Shown piece by piece: positions 1-11,771 of a stretch of 64,000 nt of DNA. The position numbers and the translations under genes are program-made. The stretch covers positions 22,940,001 to 23,004,000 of the forward strand of contig OZ316895.1 in the NCBI GenBank assembly GCA_973895155.1, given 5' to 3'. This stretch comes from Marsupella aquatica. Lineage: Eukaryota; Marchantiophyta. The notes beneath the pieces were generated by a model. The model was given only the letters and a program-made list of their open reading frames with translations, had not been told where the DNA came from and searched no databases. Positions within the stretch are counted from its first letter, which is position 1, and every line of letters starts with the position of its first letter.

Positions 1-208
1 CATATGATTGATTCCACTATTCAACCTGCAGGTGTCAGGACTCAATGAGCCCGCGGACAAAAAGCCAGGTACTTATCATTTTTCACCATTTTTTTTTAAA
101 ACATTTTTTACTTTACTCTCTACTTTACATGACTACAATTCGGTTTTTTCACATAGTTGAAAGTGACTAATTTTCCGCTGTTCTCAAGCGTCAAAAAATA
201 GGCAATCT

Positions 209-799
209 ATGTGGAACAATCACCAACAGCCTGCTATAGTCATGTTAGATTCCACTCTGGTCCTAGTGGTGGCTTTGCCAGCACCACTTGCCGCTACGAA
301 TGGTCCAAGTCCTCCATTGTCTGTTGTTGCAGAAGGCATGATTCCAGTGTTGGCTTCAGCGCGTCCACTTGCCCCCAAGCATGCATCATGTCAGCCCACG
401 GCCTCAGTGCTCAACCAGCACAATGTATTGGTTACTGAGGCCCTTACCAGTGACGATGAAGAAACCCAGGTTGTTACAGTGACACTTGCATCGTCATCCA
501 ATTTGCCCCGCCCAAGAAGTGCAAAGAAGAGGAGTTTAGGGGTTGATACCCATGTTCAACCAACACGGTTTACTCCCCGAAGAGCAAAGGTTGGGGTCCA
601 ATATAGGGAGCAGCCCAGATGTGCGACAAGAAGCACGAAGGATCCTGTCCAATATACCCCGCAATATACAAAGCGTCAGGTTTCCAACACCACATCCACG
701 AATGACAAAGGACCTCAAATACATCCACCGTCTCCAAAGGGGAATTACAACCCGAAGGCTGCACATTTGCAGAACTCTGTGCCCACTGCAAAGCAATAA
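209..799 (+). CDS. Hypothetical ORF, possible 5' part of a gene split by copia A
   Basis: An open frame of 196 codons with an ATG start, not recognised as any family. The product is rich in Pro, Thr, Ser and Val in its first half and basic in its second half (many Arg and Lys from about residue 100), with no membrane segment or known motif. It lies on the same strand as gene-like sequence at 7816-8651, and copia A separates the two. It may be an exon of the interrupted locus or a relic of an older transposon. Chance coding is possible because overlapping frames are also open. Confidence 0.22.
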   Translation: MWNNHQQPAIVMLDSTLVLVVALPAPLAATNGPSPPLSVVAEGMIPVLASARPLAPKHASCQPTASVLNQHNVLVTEALTSDDEETQVVTVTLASSSNLPRPRSAKKRSLGVDTHVQPTRFTPRRAKVGVQYREQPRCATRSTKDPVQYTPQYTKRQVSNTTSTNDKGPQIHPPSPKGNYNPKAAHLQNSVPTAKQ

Positions 800-1342
800 G
801 ATTGCATGTGATTTCTGATCCAACTTGTTGCATTACATGTTGCGCATTGCAATGAACAAATTTATGAATGTGAATCCTCATCAAGAGTCAGACGTGACTT
901 GCCGAGCTAAAGAGGGGGTCCATTTCTCCCAATACGGCAATGGAGCTATGTGCAAGATGCTACCTTGCAAAAATCTTGCCTTCAAAAACCTGTGGACATA
1001 TGGCTACCATGTATACAAAAAGTACGGCTCATTAGTGATGGAACCCCGAGATCATTGTATACAAAAGATCCACTTGCACAACACCAGTGTGAGATGACGA
1101 ATGCTACATGCCGAAAATAGCCAGGTACGTGGTGAAGCATCAACCAATGTTGCCAATGCAGTGGGGTCACTACGACAGCAGTGGAGCATGGCTAAAAGGC
1201 GAATGAAGTGAGTCCATTGTTTCGTTAATGAAATTGGTACCTGGTATTATTTCATTTTTCATTGTCTGCCTCACTTGCTTATTGTTGAAATGAGAATGGT
1301 GCAGGGCAGCGACTCACACCAGGTTTGTCACACAATTTGAAG
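800..1342 (+). other. Flank of copia A, no assignable gene
   Basis: A 90-codon open frame runs from 825 to 1097 (His and Cys containing, no recognised domain). The rest shows no repeat or gene signal. The sequence ends at the left target duplication of copia A and should be continuous with the sequence that resumes at 7811. Confidence 0.3.
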
Positions 1343-1347
1343 AAAAC
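1343..1347. repeat. Target-site duplication of copia A, left copy
   Basis: AAAAC directly precedes the element terminus at 1348, and the same five bases follow the other terminus at 7811-7815. A 5-bp duplication is what Ty1/copia integrase makes. Confidence 0.9.
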
Positions 1348-1714
1348 TGTTGAGCATAGATGACGATCGCAACGGCAAGCCCATGAACCATCCAACGCAC
1401 AATAGTCGACACAAGAGATACGTGGTTCACCTCCTTGAGGCTACGTCCACGGGAACACACAAGAGAGCTTTACTGAACTCTAAGCCCGTCGGCTATACCG
1501 AGTCTCCACAGTGTAAGCTCTCCCTATCTCTCAAGTGGCTCCATAACAATGAGCCTTGGTTCTACCTCTCCAAGCACACATGCCTCTTATGATATAGTGT
1601 GCAACTTAGTTGTACCTAACCACATAGTTGTACCTAACCACATAGTTGTACCTAATCACGTTGTTGTACCAACCACGTCATACCTAACCTAGACGTAAGA
1701 GTAAATACCCAACA
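1348..1714 (-). repeat. 3' LTR of copia A (367 bp)
   Basis: Matches 7354-7810 apart from 90 bp of tandem repeat and a few substitutions. It contains four copies of an 18-bp unit (core GTTGTACC) at about 1607-1680. The purine-rich tract (minus strand) lies directly next to it at 1715-1726. Confidence 0.95.
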
Positions 1715-1905
1715 ATCTTCCCCTTGACTCTGGTCTAGGGGAGAGTAATACTGCCAATGTATATGATCCCTCAGCGGGAAGTTCTGGACAAAAACCAAAC
1801 CGGTTTCCCTCTCTAACTAGAGCAAACCAGAACTAAGCCGTAGCCTAATACATAGGAATGAGGAAGAGCATATATCAGTAATTATAATGAATGTTTAAGA
1901 AAACT

Positions 1906-4900
1906 CTACTTGTGATGCAATTGCAAAACCTGTAATACGTCACGGTGTCTAGAGAAACTCTCCAAAGGAATCACTTTGGTAAATGCGTCAGCCGGGTTGA
2001 GTTTATCATCAATCTTGACTAGCTCAAACAAATTATCAGACACAGCCTGCCTGATAAAATGGTACCTGACGTCAATGTGCTTCACTCTGCTGTCCATCAC
2101 CTGGTTCACAGCAAGGTGGAGCGCACTTTGACTATCACAATGGAGCTTCACATTCCCCTGTGGCAATCCCATTTCAGTGATAAGTCTATCCAACCAAATC
2201 GCTTCCTTTGCTGCTTCCGCAGCTGCAACATACTCCGCTTCTGTAGTAGACTGAGCAATACACTTCTGCAAAGTAGACCTCCAACTTATGCATCCACCGC
2301 CAAGTGTGAACACGTATCCTGTTGTTGATCTCCTTCAGTCCAAATCTTGTCCATAGTCAGAATCTACATAGCCAATCAATGATCTAGCATTCTTTGCATT
2401 CGCATCAAATAAAAGACCATGATCCACGGTACCCTTCAAGTACCTGATAATCCACTTCACTGCTTCCCAGTGTACCTTCCCTGGATTCGACATGTACCTG
2501 CTCACCTTGCCCATAGCCATGGCAAGATCAGGTCTAGTGCAAGTCATCAAATACATGAGACTCCCCACTGCCTTGTCATATGGAACCTTTGACATCAACC
2601 CCTTCTCTGTGTCATCCGTAGGACAGAACGCTGATGATAACTTGAAGTGTGGAGCCAACGGGGTACTTACTGGCTTGCTATTCTCCATGTTGAACCTTGC
2701 AATTACCTTCTGCGTCAACCATAGCTTGCCAGCCTCCAAGTCCCTAGTGATCTCCATACCCAAAATCCTCTTAGCTGGCCCTAAGTCCTTCATCTTAAAC
2801 TCTGCACTAAGCAGTGCCTTGAGCTTAACAATCTCAGACCTATCCTTGGCTGCAATTAGCATGTCATCCACATAAAGTACTAAAACAATGAACCCAAAGA
2901 CAACATTCTTCACCGGTTTCAAATACACACAAGGGTCAAATACACTTCTGTGAAAACCTTGTGACCGAATCCAATCGTCAAACCGCTTGTTCCACTGTCT
3001 TGGTGACTGCTTCAACCCATACAAGGATTTCAGCAATCTGCAAACCAATTCCTCCTGTCCTCTCTTCACAAAACCTAGCGGTTGTCTCATGAAGATCACC
3101 TCTTCCAATGTGCCATAGAGGAAAGCTGTGACAACATCCATCTGATCTAGCAGCAGACCAAACATTACAACAAGTACACACAATAGTCGTATTGTAGAGT
3201 ACTTAGCAACTGGTGAGAAGACCTCATTGTAATCCACACCTTTCTCTTGTGTGAATCCCTTTGCTACCAATCTAGCCTTGTAGACCTTCGATCCACCTCC
3301 TATGGAATTATCCTTCAGCTTGTAAATCCACTTGCTGTCCACCACTTGCTGACCCTTAGGCAGCTTAACAAGCTCCCAAGTTTTGTTGTCCTTTAGTGAC
3401 TGCATCTCCGTTTGCATTGCTGCAGTCCACTTCTGCTTCTCCTTTGAAGCACTTGCCTCATGAAATGAAGAAGGTTCTCCTTCTTCCAAAATTAACGCAT
3501 CACCCTCATCATCAGCTGTAAAATCATCCTCTTGTAGTTGAGATGAATCAACCCACTGTCCATACCTTGATGGAGCGCGTACAGTGCGACCAGATGTTCT
3601 TCTAGCCGATAACTCCGGTTGATCTGCGTGTGCTGGTATAATTTGAAGCTCAACAGCATCCACTTGCTGCTCACCAGCATCAACAAACTCCTCTGGTTCC
3701 TCTGGCACAGGAACCAGCTCCATAATTGGAGCAACTCCTTCTCTCCGGTCATGCACCTCATAACCAATCTCCCCCTCAATGAGATCCGGGATAGGAGATT
3801 TTCCTTTGTCAGTACGGGAGACCTGAGTATTCTCCCCCTCCTTCAATAATCTGGATTCATTGAAGGAAACATCCCTACTGACAACGAGCTTACAGGCAAT
3901 AGGATCCCATAGCCTATAGGCTTTCACACCACTCTGGTACCCAAGAAAAACACATTTCCTGGAGGTAGGATCCAACTTGGTCCTATTCTTCTTTGGTGTG
4001 AGAGCATATGCATCACTTCCAAAAATTACCAAGCCATGATAGTCTGCTTGCCGCTTATAGCGCATCTCAAACGGCGTTTTGAAATTGATAGCACTAGAAG
4101 GAGAAAGATTTACCAAATAAGCTGCGGTATTGACAGCTTCTGCCCAAAATTCTTGTGGTAAACCTGATTGGCTCAACATACTCCGTGACCGCTCCAACAG
4201 TGTCCGATTGAGCCTCTCAGCGACACCATTCTGCTGCGGAGTATAAATTGTAGTGAGATGGCGAGTTATCCCCTGTTCTGAATAGTACTCTTCAAATTCC
4301 ATTGAAGTGTACTCCCCGCCGTTGTCTGACCTCAGACTCTTCACCCTTGTATCCAAACACTTGATCGTGTTTCCAGTCTGATTCTCCACCTGGGCCTTCC
4401 ACTTCTTAAAAATGGACAAGACATCAGACTTATGCGTCATGAAATAAATCCACACAAATCTTGAGTAATCATCAATAAATGATACATAGTACAACTTTCC
4501 AGAGTGTGAGGGAGTCGGGGATGGACCCCACACGTCACTATGTATGTACTCAAGAACCGCTTTGGAACGATGAGTTCCAACACCAAAAGCACGACGATGC
4601 TGCTTTCCAAGAATGCAATGCTCACAAAACTCTAATTTACAAGATTGCAAATCAGAAATGAGTCCATTCTTCCGTAAGATAGCCAAACCCTTCTCACTCA
4701 TGTGGCCTAGCCGTGAATGCCACAGTTGAGTCATCTCCTCGTGAGACTTGGTTACATTGGCCTCTCCACATACAGTATTGCCCTGTAACACATACAAATT
4801 CTTTTGTCTACTCCCCTTCAAAATCACTGTCTCTCCCGACCTGACTTGAAGTTCACCATCAATAACGCTCCATTGATGACCATTTGAATCCAACACACCG

Positions 4901-5163
4901 AGTGAAATCAGATTCTTACGCATGCCAGGTACATACCTGACTCCGGACACTGTACGCACAGCGCCATCAAACATTTGAATCTTCACAGACCCAATTCCCT
5001 CAATTTGACAAGAGTGATCATTTCCCATCAGAACTGAACCGTTTGAAATAGAGTAAGAACTGAAAAACTCACGAATGTAACAAATATGAAAAGAGCAAGC
5101 ACAATCAAGAATCCACACATCATCTGCTCTCCTAGATGACGTGCACAGGGCATACCCCCGGTT
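1906..5163 (-). pseudogene. copia A pol polyprotein (PR-IN-RT-RNase H), one TGA stop
   Basis: The copia polyprotein begins in frame directly after the gag TGA (5166-5164). Protease has WILDCACSFH, so the usual DSG/DSA triad reads DCA. The pre-integrase zinc domain (H..H..C..C around LGHMSEKG and CEHCILGK) is followed by the integrase core (HSDVWGP, LRSDNGGEY, NGVAERLNR). Reverse transcriptase shows the conserved KARLVAKGFTQ, QMDVVTAFLYG and the catalytic YVDD. RNase H holds YVDSDY and TTEAEYVAAAEA. A TGA at 2337-2335 (CGA in copy B) cuts off RNase H, and the frame reopens directly to 1906. Near 2709, 15 bp (five residues after LWLTQ) are missing relative to copy B. As read, the element could not make a complete polyprotein. 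Confidence 0.95.
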
Positions 5164-6198
5164 TCATAAAACATACTCATCATTGAGTAAATCAGCTTCT
5201 CCATCAGCCCTAGCCACATTTGCCGATGAAGTTTCCGCTGCCTTTCCCTTACAGTCTCGCTTGAAGTGTCCAACTTGGTTGCACTTCCAACATGTCACTT
5301 GCCTCCTCTGAGGGGATTTACCCTTGGACTTAGATCTGGATTTAGATCTAAACTGGGTTCTACGGTCCCCAGTTGGTCGCTGCATACTCCTCCCACGGTT
5401 AACATTGAGGGCAGCACCAGATGATGAAGGCTGTGACGTGATGTGCATCTTCTGCTGAAGATCATCACTAAGCAGAGAACTTACCACGTCATTGTATGAA
5501 ATGGTATCCCTATCACGATGCAACAACACTCGTGATAGGGACTGGTAAGATGGAGGCAATGAACTAAGAAGCTACAGAGCCTTCGTCTCATCATTCAAAG
5601 TCTCCCCAAGGTTTTCCAAGTCAACGACCATGTCGTTGAAAGCATCCACATGGTCTTGCAACTTCGTACCAGATTCCTTCATCCTGAAACTCATCAATTT
5701 GTAGGAAGTGTAGAGCCGGTTCGACAACTCCTTGCGGTGATACTTGCTCTGCAATTCCGCAAATAAGGACATGCAATCCTTATGTGCACCCAACTGCTTG
5801 ATGATGGGAGACATGAGATAGAGTGTAACACACCACACTCCCTGCTCCTGCATGCGGTCCCATTGTTTCTCATCAACATCGTCTTCACGAGGGCTCAGCA
5901 GTTGGCCCATCCCTGACGCATAAAGCACTCCCTTCACCTGCTTCTCCCATAGCAAGTAGTCAGAGCGCCCATCATACTTTGTCACTTCATACTTGGGTCC
6001 CCCAAGCTTGAAAGTCCCCATCTTCTTCTTTACCGTGAGCTCCGGTAGTAGTACTGCTTCCTCCACCACACGCCGCACCGGTGATGGTATCGGTGTCACG
6101 TGCTCTTCCTCCTGCTCCTCTCTCTGCCCCTGAAACCTCCGCGGTGACCCTCGTGCTTCAAGTTCCACGTCTTCGAAAAACTCCTCCGAATCACTCAT
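5164..6198 (-). pseudogene. copia A gag with internal TAG
   Basis: A 344-residue copia Gag (UBN2/retrotran_gag type) beginning at the ATG at 6198. It contains the capsid-like stretch (YDGRSDYLLWEKQVKG, MKESGTKLQDHVDAF) and a zinc knuckle CWKCNQVGHFKRDC near the C-terminus, preceded by an Arg/Ser/Lys-rich segment. A TAG at 5574-5572 interrupts the frame; copy B has CAG there. The final TGA at 5166-5164 is shared with copy B and is in frame with pol. Confidence 0.93.
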
Positions 6199-7339
6199 AT
6201 GAGAAAGTCACAAAAAATGTTGTTTTTCACAACTTCTCAAAAAACTCGAAACTCAACACCGCCGCGTAGCCCACAAAGCTAGGAGTCCAATACTGAAAAC
6301 CGAAATCAAAATCGAAATTTGATGGAAAAGTTATTCAAATTTCGGTCGAGGTGGGTAAAACCTTGGGAAATTCCCCCGTTTTGACCACCTCAGGGAATAA
6401 CCGAAATACCAAGTACAACCCGTTGTCGGAATTGCGATGTGATTGGTGCGCTGCATTGCCAACTTCAATGGCTACGACCTCGCCGAAAAATAACCAAAAA
6501 AGTTACCGTTCGGCGGATGAAATCTTTGTCGGACGGTCAAAAAATAGCTCTCTGGTTTTTTGGAATATTCTATGACCCTTGTACAGGCCCTGTGGGAATT
6601 TGGGAAGAACAATCGAGGGGCTGACATGTGTCCTCGAACCCCCAAAACCCCCTACCACCCTTCGTCGTCGAAATCTGGTCGCGCGCGCAGAAAATACACA
6701 CGGCAGAATGTACCCCTCGACACCAAACGCAAGATATCTCACTCGGGTTTTGACTAAATCAAGATCCGATTTCAGATTTGGAAACTAGACTCCGAGGTGA
6801 TGAAGATCGATATAAGAAGCACCCAAAACGAGGAAAGAACGAGGGAGAAAAAAATTGGTAAAGATGACAGATTTCTCTCAATTGCCATAGCCAATTTCGA
6901 ATCAGTTTTTCAAAGAGAAAAAAAATGGTACCTTGTCAACAACGAATGTTGATCAATTGCACTTGGTGCCGTCACCAAGTCCAACAAGGTAATTGATTTT
7001 GCTTAGCCTTCCTCTTTGCATCAAAGAGCCAATCCCGGACTCAAAAACAATCGTCTTGCCTCAATCTCTCCGTTGAGTCAAAACACTTGACGCTTCTCCC
7101 TCTGAGTCGATTGCCAACTTTCTTCACAAAATCCAGAACGACGAAAACTTAGATCTCTCTGCACCACGAGCTCCGTTCAACGATTTCTTCACACCGTTAG
7201 AAAGCTCTTGCCCTGATCTATCCGTTGAGCCCATAAACTCCAAGTTCCATGCGATGGAACTCTGGAAAATCCACCAACACTCAACGCTGGAAAAACCGTC
7301 ATGAAATCCCGTCACGAACACACGTCACCTCCCAAGCAT

Positions 7340-7351
7340 GCTCTGATACCA
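7340..7351 (-). promoter_or_regulatory. Primer-binding site of copia A
   Basis: On the minus strand the bases next to the 5' LTR read TGGTATCAGAGC, the standard plant copia primer site complementary to the 3' end of initiator tRNA-Met. Confidence 0.9.
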
Positions 7352-7353
7352 AT

Positions 7354-7810
7354 TGTTGAGCATAGACGACGATCGCAACGGCAAGCCCATGAACCATCCA
7401 ACGCACAATAGTCGACACAAGAGATACGTGGTTCACCTCCTTGAGGCTACGTCCACGGGAACACACAAGAGAGCTTTACTGAACTCTAAGCCCGTCGGCT
7501 ATACCGAGTCTCCACAGTGTAAGCTCTCCCTATCTCTCAAGTGGCTCCATAACAATGAGCCTTGGTTCTACCTCTCCAAGCACACATGCCTCTTATGATA
7601 TAGTGTGCAACATAGTTGTACCTAACCACATAGTTGTACCTAATCACGTAGTTGTACCTAATCACGTAGTTGTACCTAACCACATAGTTGTACCTAATCA
7701 CGTAGTTGTACCTAACCACGTAGTTGTACCTAACCACGTAGTTGTACCAACCCACGTTGTTGTACCAACCATGTCATACCTAACCTAGACATAAGAGTAA
7801 ATACCCAACA
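7354..7810 (-). repeat. 5' LTR of copia A (457 bp)
   Basis: Same ends as the other LTR. It is exactly 90 bp longer because it holds nine rather than four copies of the 18-bp unit (about 7613-7776). Units alternate CACATAGTTGTACCTAAC and CACGTAGTTGTACCTAAT type sequences. Confidence 0.95.
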
Positions 7811-7815
7811 AAAAC
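7811..7815. repeat. Target-site duplication of copia A, right copy
   Basis: AAAAC, identical to 1343-1347. Confidence 0.9.
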
Positions 7816-8651
7816 CGTGCAAAACATCCCCAACTTATTGTTCCATCTACAAACATATTCATTATGTTCTTTGAACTCATCATGGTTAATCTGGCTTTCC
7901 ATGCTTGGTTTCCATAACTAACGACCGGGACTGGGCTTGCTTGCAAGCCTTGATTTTGCAATGCTCGCATTCAAATTATGTATATAACTGGACCACCAAT
8001 GCTCTGAATGACATTGCAGACGATGGGTATGCCCACTTGGATGAATTTCAAGTTGCAAGATTATCCCGAACTGCCATGGCTCTAAGGAATTTTTTTGAAC
8101 CATTGGAGGGTGACTACTCTGCATTTGAAGTCCATGATGACATGGCAGTGCAAGAGAGTTCTCTTTCTGAAGATGCTCTGAAGTGGATGCGTTGTAAACG
8201 TGACAGTCTTTTGTGAGAGGAAGAACACGGGTGGTCACTCTTTCAGACTATGCAGGACAATGAGTACCGGAAACGGAAGGCAGAATGAAAGGCAAAGGCC
8301 ATTCAAACATATAATTATACTCAACATGGTTGCCCTCTACAAGAAACCACAATCTTGTATCGACGATTTTGCAATGAAATAGGTATTATTTCCATTCCAA
8401 GCACGAATGGTATAGATATGTATTGTATAATTACATTAGTTCTCTTGTATTCTGAAATTTTTGACAGGGACATGTATTTGCAATCACCGCAGATTGAAGC
8501 GGAGGTTGCATGGACCGACACTTCAGACAATGAGCCAATTTCGAAGTTTGATGGCGAATGCAAGGACAAGGAACGCATCCTTGATGATCTCGCAACCCAA
8601 ATGTTTGACACTGTCACTCTACAAGAGGATGCTGATGACACCCGAATGTAA
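7816..8651 (+). pseudogene. Decayed gene of unknown function, 3' part
   Basis: Coding-like sequence without a recognised family. One open stretch (about 7903-8216) encodes an acidic and aromatic region containing NYVYNWTTNALND, FFEPLEGDYSAFEV and ALKWMRCKRDSLL. Translation past the TGA at 8214 stays coding-like (EEEHGWSLFQTMQDNEYRKRK), then meets another stop. A plausible intron has donor GTATTA near 8385 and acceptor TTTTTGACAG near 8467. The last exon (about 8468-8651) is acidic and ends in DADDTRM. The locus seems to be a pseudogene cut by copia A; it could also be a transposon-derived ORF. Confidence 0.35.
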
Positions 8652-9279
8652 TGTTAAGGATAGCATGTAGGCACATTACATTAGCTAGGCTAAGGGGCTC
8701 AACCAAATATTGCCCACCCTTTTTGTTCCGCACACCCGTTTTGTACATAAGAGCGCATGTGCCCATTGTAGGTTTTGAAGAATAATGTATTACATACATT
8801 GTCATAGCTGACAAGTACACGGATAAGTCAAAAGTAGCAATTTTTGTCTTACTTTTCAATGGCTTCGTGAGTACAATAATAAATGATTACCTGTTCACTT
8901 CTTTGAAACTCCTTGTATATTTTTCATTCGGCTGTAAGCAATTTCAGCCATGGATGGATGACACCTGTGGTTGGGATGATGCATGATTGAATGAATGACA
9001 ACACAATGTATTACATGTTCACAAATGGATTCTAAAACACAAATGGTTGGGATGATGCACGAATGAATGATCTTATAATGTATTACATGTTCCAAAACAT
9101 GAATTCAGCCATAGATTCTGAAACACGACTGGCTGGGATGACACACGAATGAGTGACAATAGAATGTATTACACTTATCCCCCAAAAGGACCTCCATTCC
9201 CAAAGAAGTGAAGTGTTACACAATGGCAAAGTGAATATTGTCACTATTTATCCAAGATGCTGACTATAACATCGTCAAA
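8652..9279. repeat. Intergenic, with a 3-copy minisatellite at about 8946-9175
   Basis: Three diverged tandem copies, each with the words GGGATGATGCA(C/T)GA, then GAATGTATTACA-type sequence. The unit is about 75-90 bp. No gene is seen in the remainder. Confidence 0.6.
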
Positions 9280-9645
9280 TGGCTGCTGTGGTAGGGTGAC
9301 TATTGGTGGACCAGCGGTTCCTCCTCAACCTCAGAAGCCCTAGCGGCCAACGCAAGTAACCGGTGGTAGAACTCCTCATGAAGCAAAACCCAATCCCCTG
9401 ACAAAAACCTTTGCAACCTGGCAATGGTCTCTCTATGCCCGACTGGACCCAAACGAGGAAGGAGGAAGGAGAGTCAACATCCAATGAGGAAGCAAGAGTA
9501 GCAAGGACCAGGCATCGACATCAATGGGGTCACGCGCCAGCCAGTCTAAAGGAAGATGAAAGGGCACAGGAATCCGGGTATACAAACGAGGATGCCAAAA
9601 ACCGGGATTGAGGGCAGCAAGGACATCCAGGTGGGCCAGCCAATC
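9280..9645 (-). pseudogene. Relic of a non-LTR-like retroelement ORF (region before RT)
   Basis: Minus-strand translation, with one frame change near 9440, gives LYTRIPVPFHLPLDWLARDP, then DAWSLLLLLPHWML, then RETIARLQRFLSGDW. This order (RIP.., W..LL.LP, then an R..R..RFL.GDW helix) resembles, from memory, the segment that precedes the reverse transcriptase in some non-LTR elements of algae and other eukaryotes. The frame stops after EEEPLVHQ, and no RT motif follows. The assignment is tentative. Confidence 0.3.
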
Positions 9646-10545
9646 CCAGGAAGAAGGGGGGGCAGACGGGGGAGGTGGAAGGGGGGCAAGGGGAAGCACG
9701 GAGGAGGAGGAAGCACGAAGAGCAGGACATGAACGACGATGACGAGTCAGACCAGGCAGATGGTTGGTACCAACTGTGACAAGCTCATTGAACACGAGAA
9801 TCGGAAGGAGAAGTGGGGGGGGGGCGAGAGGGATGGAACCGGCGAGCTGAACGAGGGGTGGAGGGTGAAGCCAAAGGGACAAGAGTGGCAGGGGGAAACT
9901 AGGATAGGAGGGAGGTTCCATGGGAAAATGATGGGATAAAGGGTGGGGACAAAGGGAAAGAAAAGAAATAAAATGTAACGATGAGAAAAGAGTACAAGAA
10001 CAACACCAGAAAACACGAGCAGAAAAGCATAAACGAAGAAACAAAGCATAAACAAAGAAACAATGGATGGATGTCCAAGTCAAAGAACCCTCAACCCGGT
10101 AGTGGCAAGCCGCGATGAACACCGAAACACCTATTCACCTGAAGGAATGAACAATGGATGGATGTCCAAGTCAAAGAACCCTCAACCCGGTAGTGGCAAG
10201 CCGTGCTGAACACCGAAACACCTAGTCGCCTGAAGGAACGCCACCAATGACCAAACGAAAAAACCCGCAAGCGCAGAGCCGGAGTGCAGACGGGTACAGC
10301 CCTAGGTGAGGGCCCAGCCCCACCAACCGTACCAGGTCCAGGGCTGTCGAGCCTGAATCCGCAAAGGAAAACCGGGGGTCCCAAACCCAAAACTCAACCT
10401 AGGGGGGCCCGACCTTCCCGGGCGAAGGGCCGTCCTTCCCGTAGGGTCAGCCCCGGCGGACGACCTCCGCTCCAGGGAGTCGGGGGACGCCCATTATTAT
10501 TATTATTACTCCCAGCACCTCCCAGAACGCCCCGCTCGCATAGTC

Positions 10546-10583
<38 letters not shown>

Positions 10584-10594
10584 CAGCAGCAGCT
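9646..10594. repeat. Low-complexity and tandem-repeat region before bL31c
   Basis: G-rich sequence at about 9650-9960 gives spurious long ORFs. A direct duplication of about 90 bp lies at roughly 10059-10240 (both copies contain ATGGATGGATGTCCAAGTC and AACCCGGTAGTGGCAAGCCG). GC-rich sequence at 10247-10490 is followed by a short ATT run at 10493-10508 and an (AG)16 microsatellite at 10549-10580, which lies just upstream of the bL31c start and so probably in its 5' UTR. Confidence 0.6.
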
Positions 10595-11771
10595 ATGGCC
10601 ACGATGGTGGCGACATCATCAGCGTCGATGATTTCTTCTGCTATTCCCACGAAGAATGCGGCCTGGACGTCCACAACAACGCCCAGCCCCCGATCCTGCT
10701 TCTTCTCAGGCTCGCACTCCCTCCAGGTGGGTGTGCCGAAAAGTTTGTGATGGTTTTTTTGCCTGATTGCTTTCGGAAATTCGCTGTCACAAGAGCGAAC
10801 TGTTCTCTTGCTCAATCAGTTCGTTAATTTTTCGCGGATTCCTCTCACGAAGCGAACTGTTCGCTTGCTCAATCAATTCATTTTCTGGGATTTCTCTCGG
10901 ACGGGTCGTGTGACTGGGTGTGTCCCATGTAATTGTGTCCAGCCGCACGAAGCCCCCCATGTAGATGTGTCCAGCCACACGATGACAAGGAAGAGTTCCG
11001 GCTGAACTGGGCAAGGCTTCCTTCGTACCAATTGCTCGTAGTGGTTGCAGACGTGGCTCCTGCTAGGGTTGTGCTCAGTTCAGCTCAGTTCAGCTCAGCG
11101 AAGTAGTCGATGTAGTTAGATTCATTTAACCTGTTTGTCCGCTGTCTCGGAAGATTCTCATGGGGGCGAATTGCGTTTTCTGATCTGCCCACATATTCTG
11201 ATTTCGTTATTGGAGGAGGGCAACGAATTCTCCTCTATGTTGTCATAATTGCCCTCGCGTCCCATCTGAATATATTGATATCGAGCTTCGTTTGTTTAGT
11301 TGGTGTTTTTTTCTGCATTATCGAAGTTGAGCCAAGTTTGGACAAGGAAGTTTCAGTGTTTTTCCTCATACTCCTTGTTCGCATCCGTTTTGTTCTCGTG
11401 AGATTTCCCCAAGTCGAGCTTTCCCTGAAGTCATCTGGTTTCAGGTTGATGCAGGGAATGCGCGAATAACATGCAGGAAGGAAGGCATTCACCCGAAATT
11501 TTACCCATCTGCAGAGGTGTTCTGTAACGGAGAACATGTCATAAGCGTCGGCGGTACACAAGAAAAATATGTGGTAGATGTGTGGTCTGGAAACCACCCG
11601 TTCTATCAAGGCAACAAAACTACTCTTCTTCTGGATGCTGATAGAGTGGATAAGTTTACACAGCGGTATGGTAGTTTGGGGGGCCTCAGTACTGTTCCAA
11701 TTTTGGACAAAGGAGAGATCATTTTTGAAAAGAAGAAGAAGTTAGGGAAGGGCAAAGGTGGCAAGAAGTAG
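10595..11771 (+). CDS. rpl31: Plastid 50S ribosomal protein bL31c
   Basis: Nuclear gene for a chloroplast large-subunit ribosomal protein. Exon 1 is 10595-10726 and exon 2 11445-11771; the 718-bp intron has GT..TTTCAG ends and phase 0. The 152-residue product starts MATMVATSSASMISSAIPTK, a Ser/Thr/Ala-rich transit peptide with few acids. The mature part begins around ITCRKEGIHPKFYP and continues through VFCNGEHV, GGTQEKYVVDVWSGNHPFYQG and DADRVDKF, all typical of bL31. It ends with a lysine/glycine-rich tail (GKGKGGKK). bL31 binds 23S rRNA at the central protuberance and bridges to the small subunit. Exon joining is inferred from splice signals and homology; a small extra exon cannot be excluded. 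Confidence 0.93.

Larger units (their letters stand above)
1348..7810 (-). mobile_element. Ty1/copia LTR retrotransposon A, complete but coding-defective
   Basis: A full-length copia element read on the minus strand. The 5' LTR is 7354-7810, the primer-binding site 7340-7351, an untranslated leader of about 1.1 kb follows, then gag 6198-5164, pol 5163-1906, a purine tract next to 1715, and the 3' LTR 1348-1714. Domain order is gag with zinc knuckle, protease, integrase, reverse transcriptase, RNase H, which defines copia rather than gypsy. The ends are TGTTGGG and CCCAACA-type, flanked by a perfect AAAAC duplication. Coding is broken by an in-frame TAG in gag and a TGA in RNase H, plus a 15-bp deletion in pol relative to copia B. 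LTRs nearly identical outside a tandem repeat suggest recent insertion. Confidence 0.96.

Noticed and set aside
7555-7788. Possible CRISPR-like array of 18-bp repeats in the LTR
   Set aside because: Units are contiguous with no spacers and lie inside a retrotransposon LTR of a plant genome.
9433-10122. 229-codon minus-strand frame
   Set aside because: Leu/Pro/Phe-rich product from G-rich low-complexity DNA; it lacks a coherent domain and only its last part overlaps the retroelement relic.
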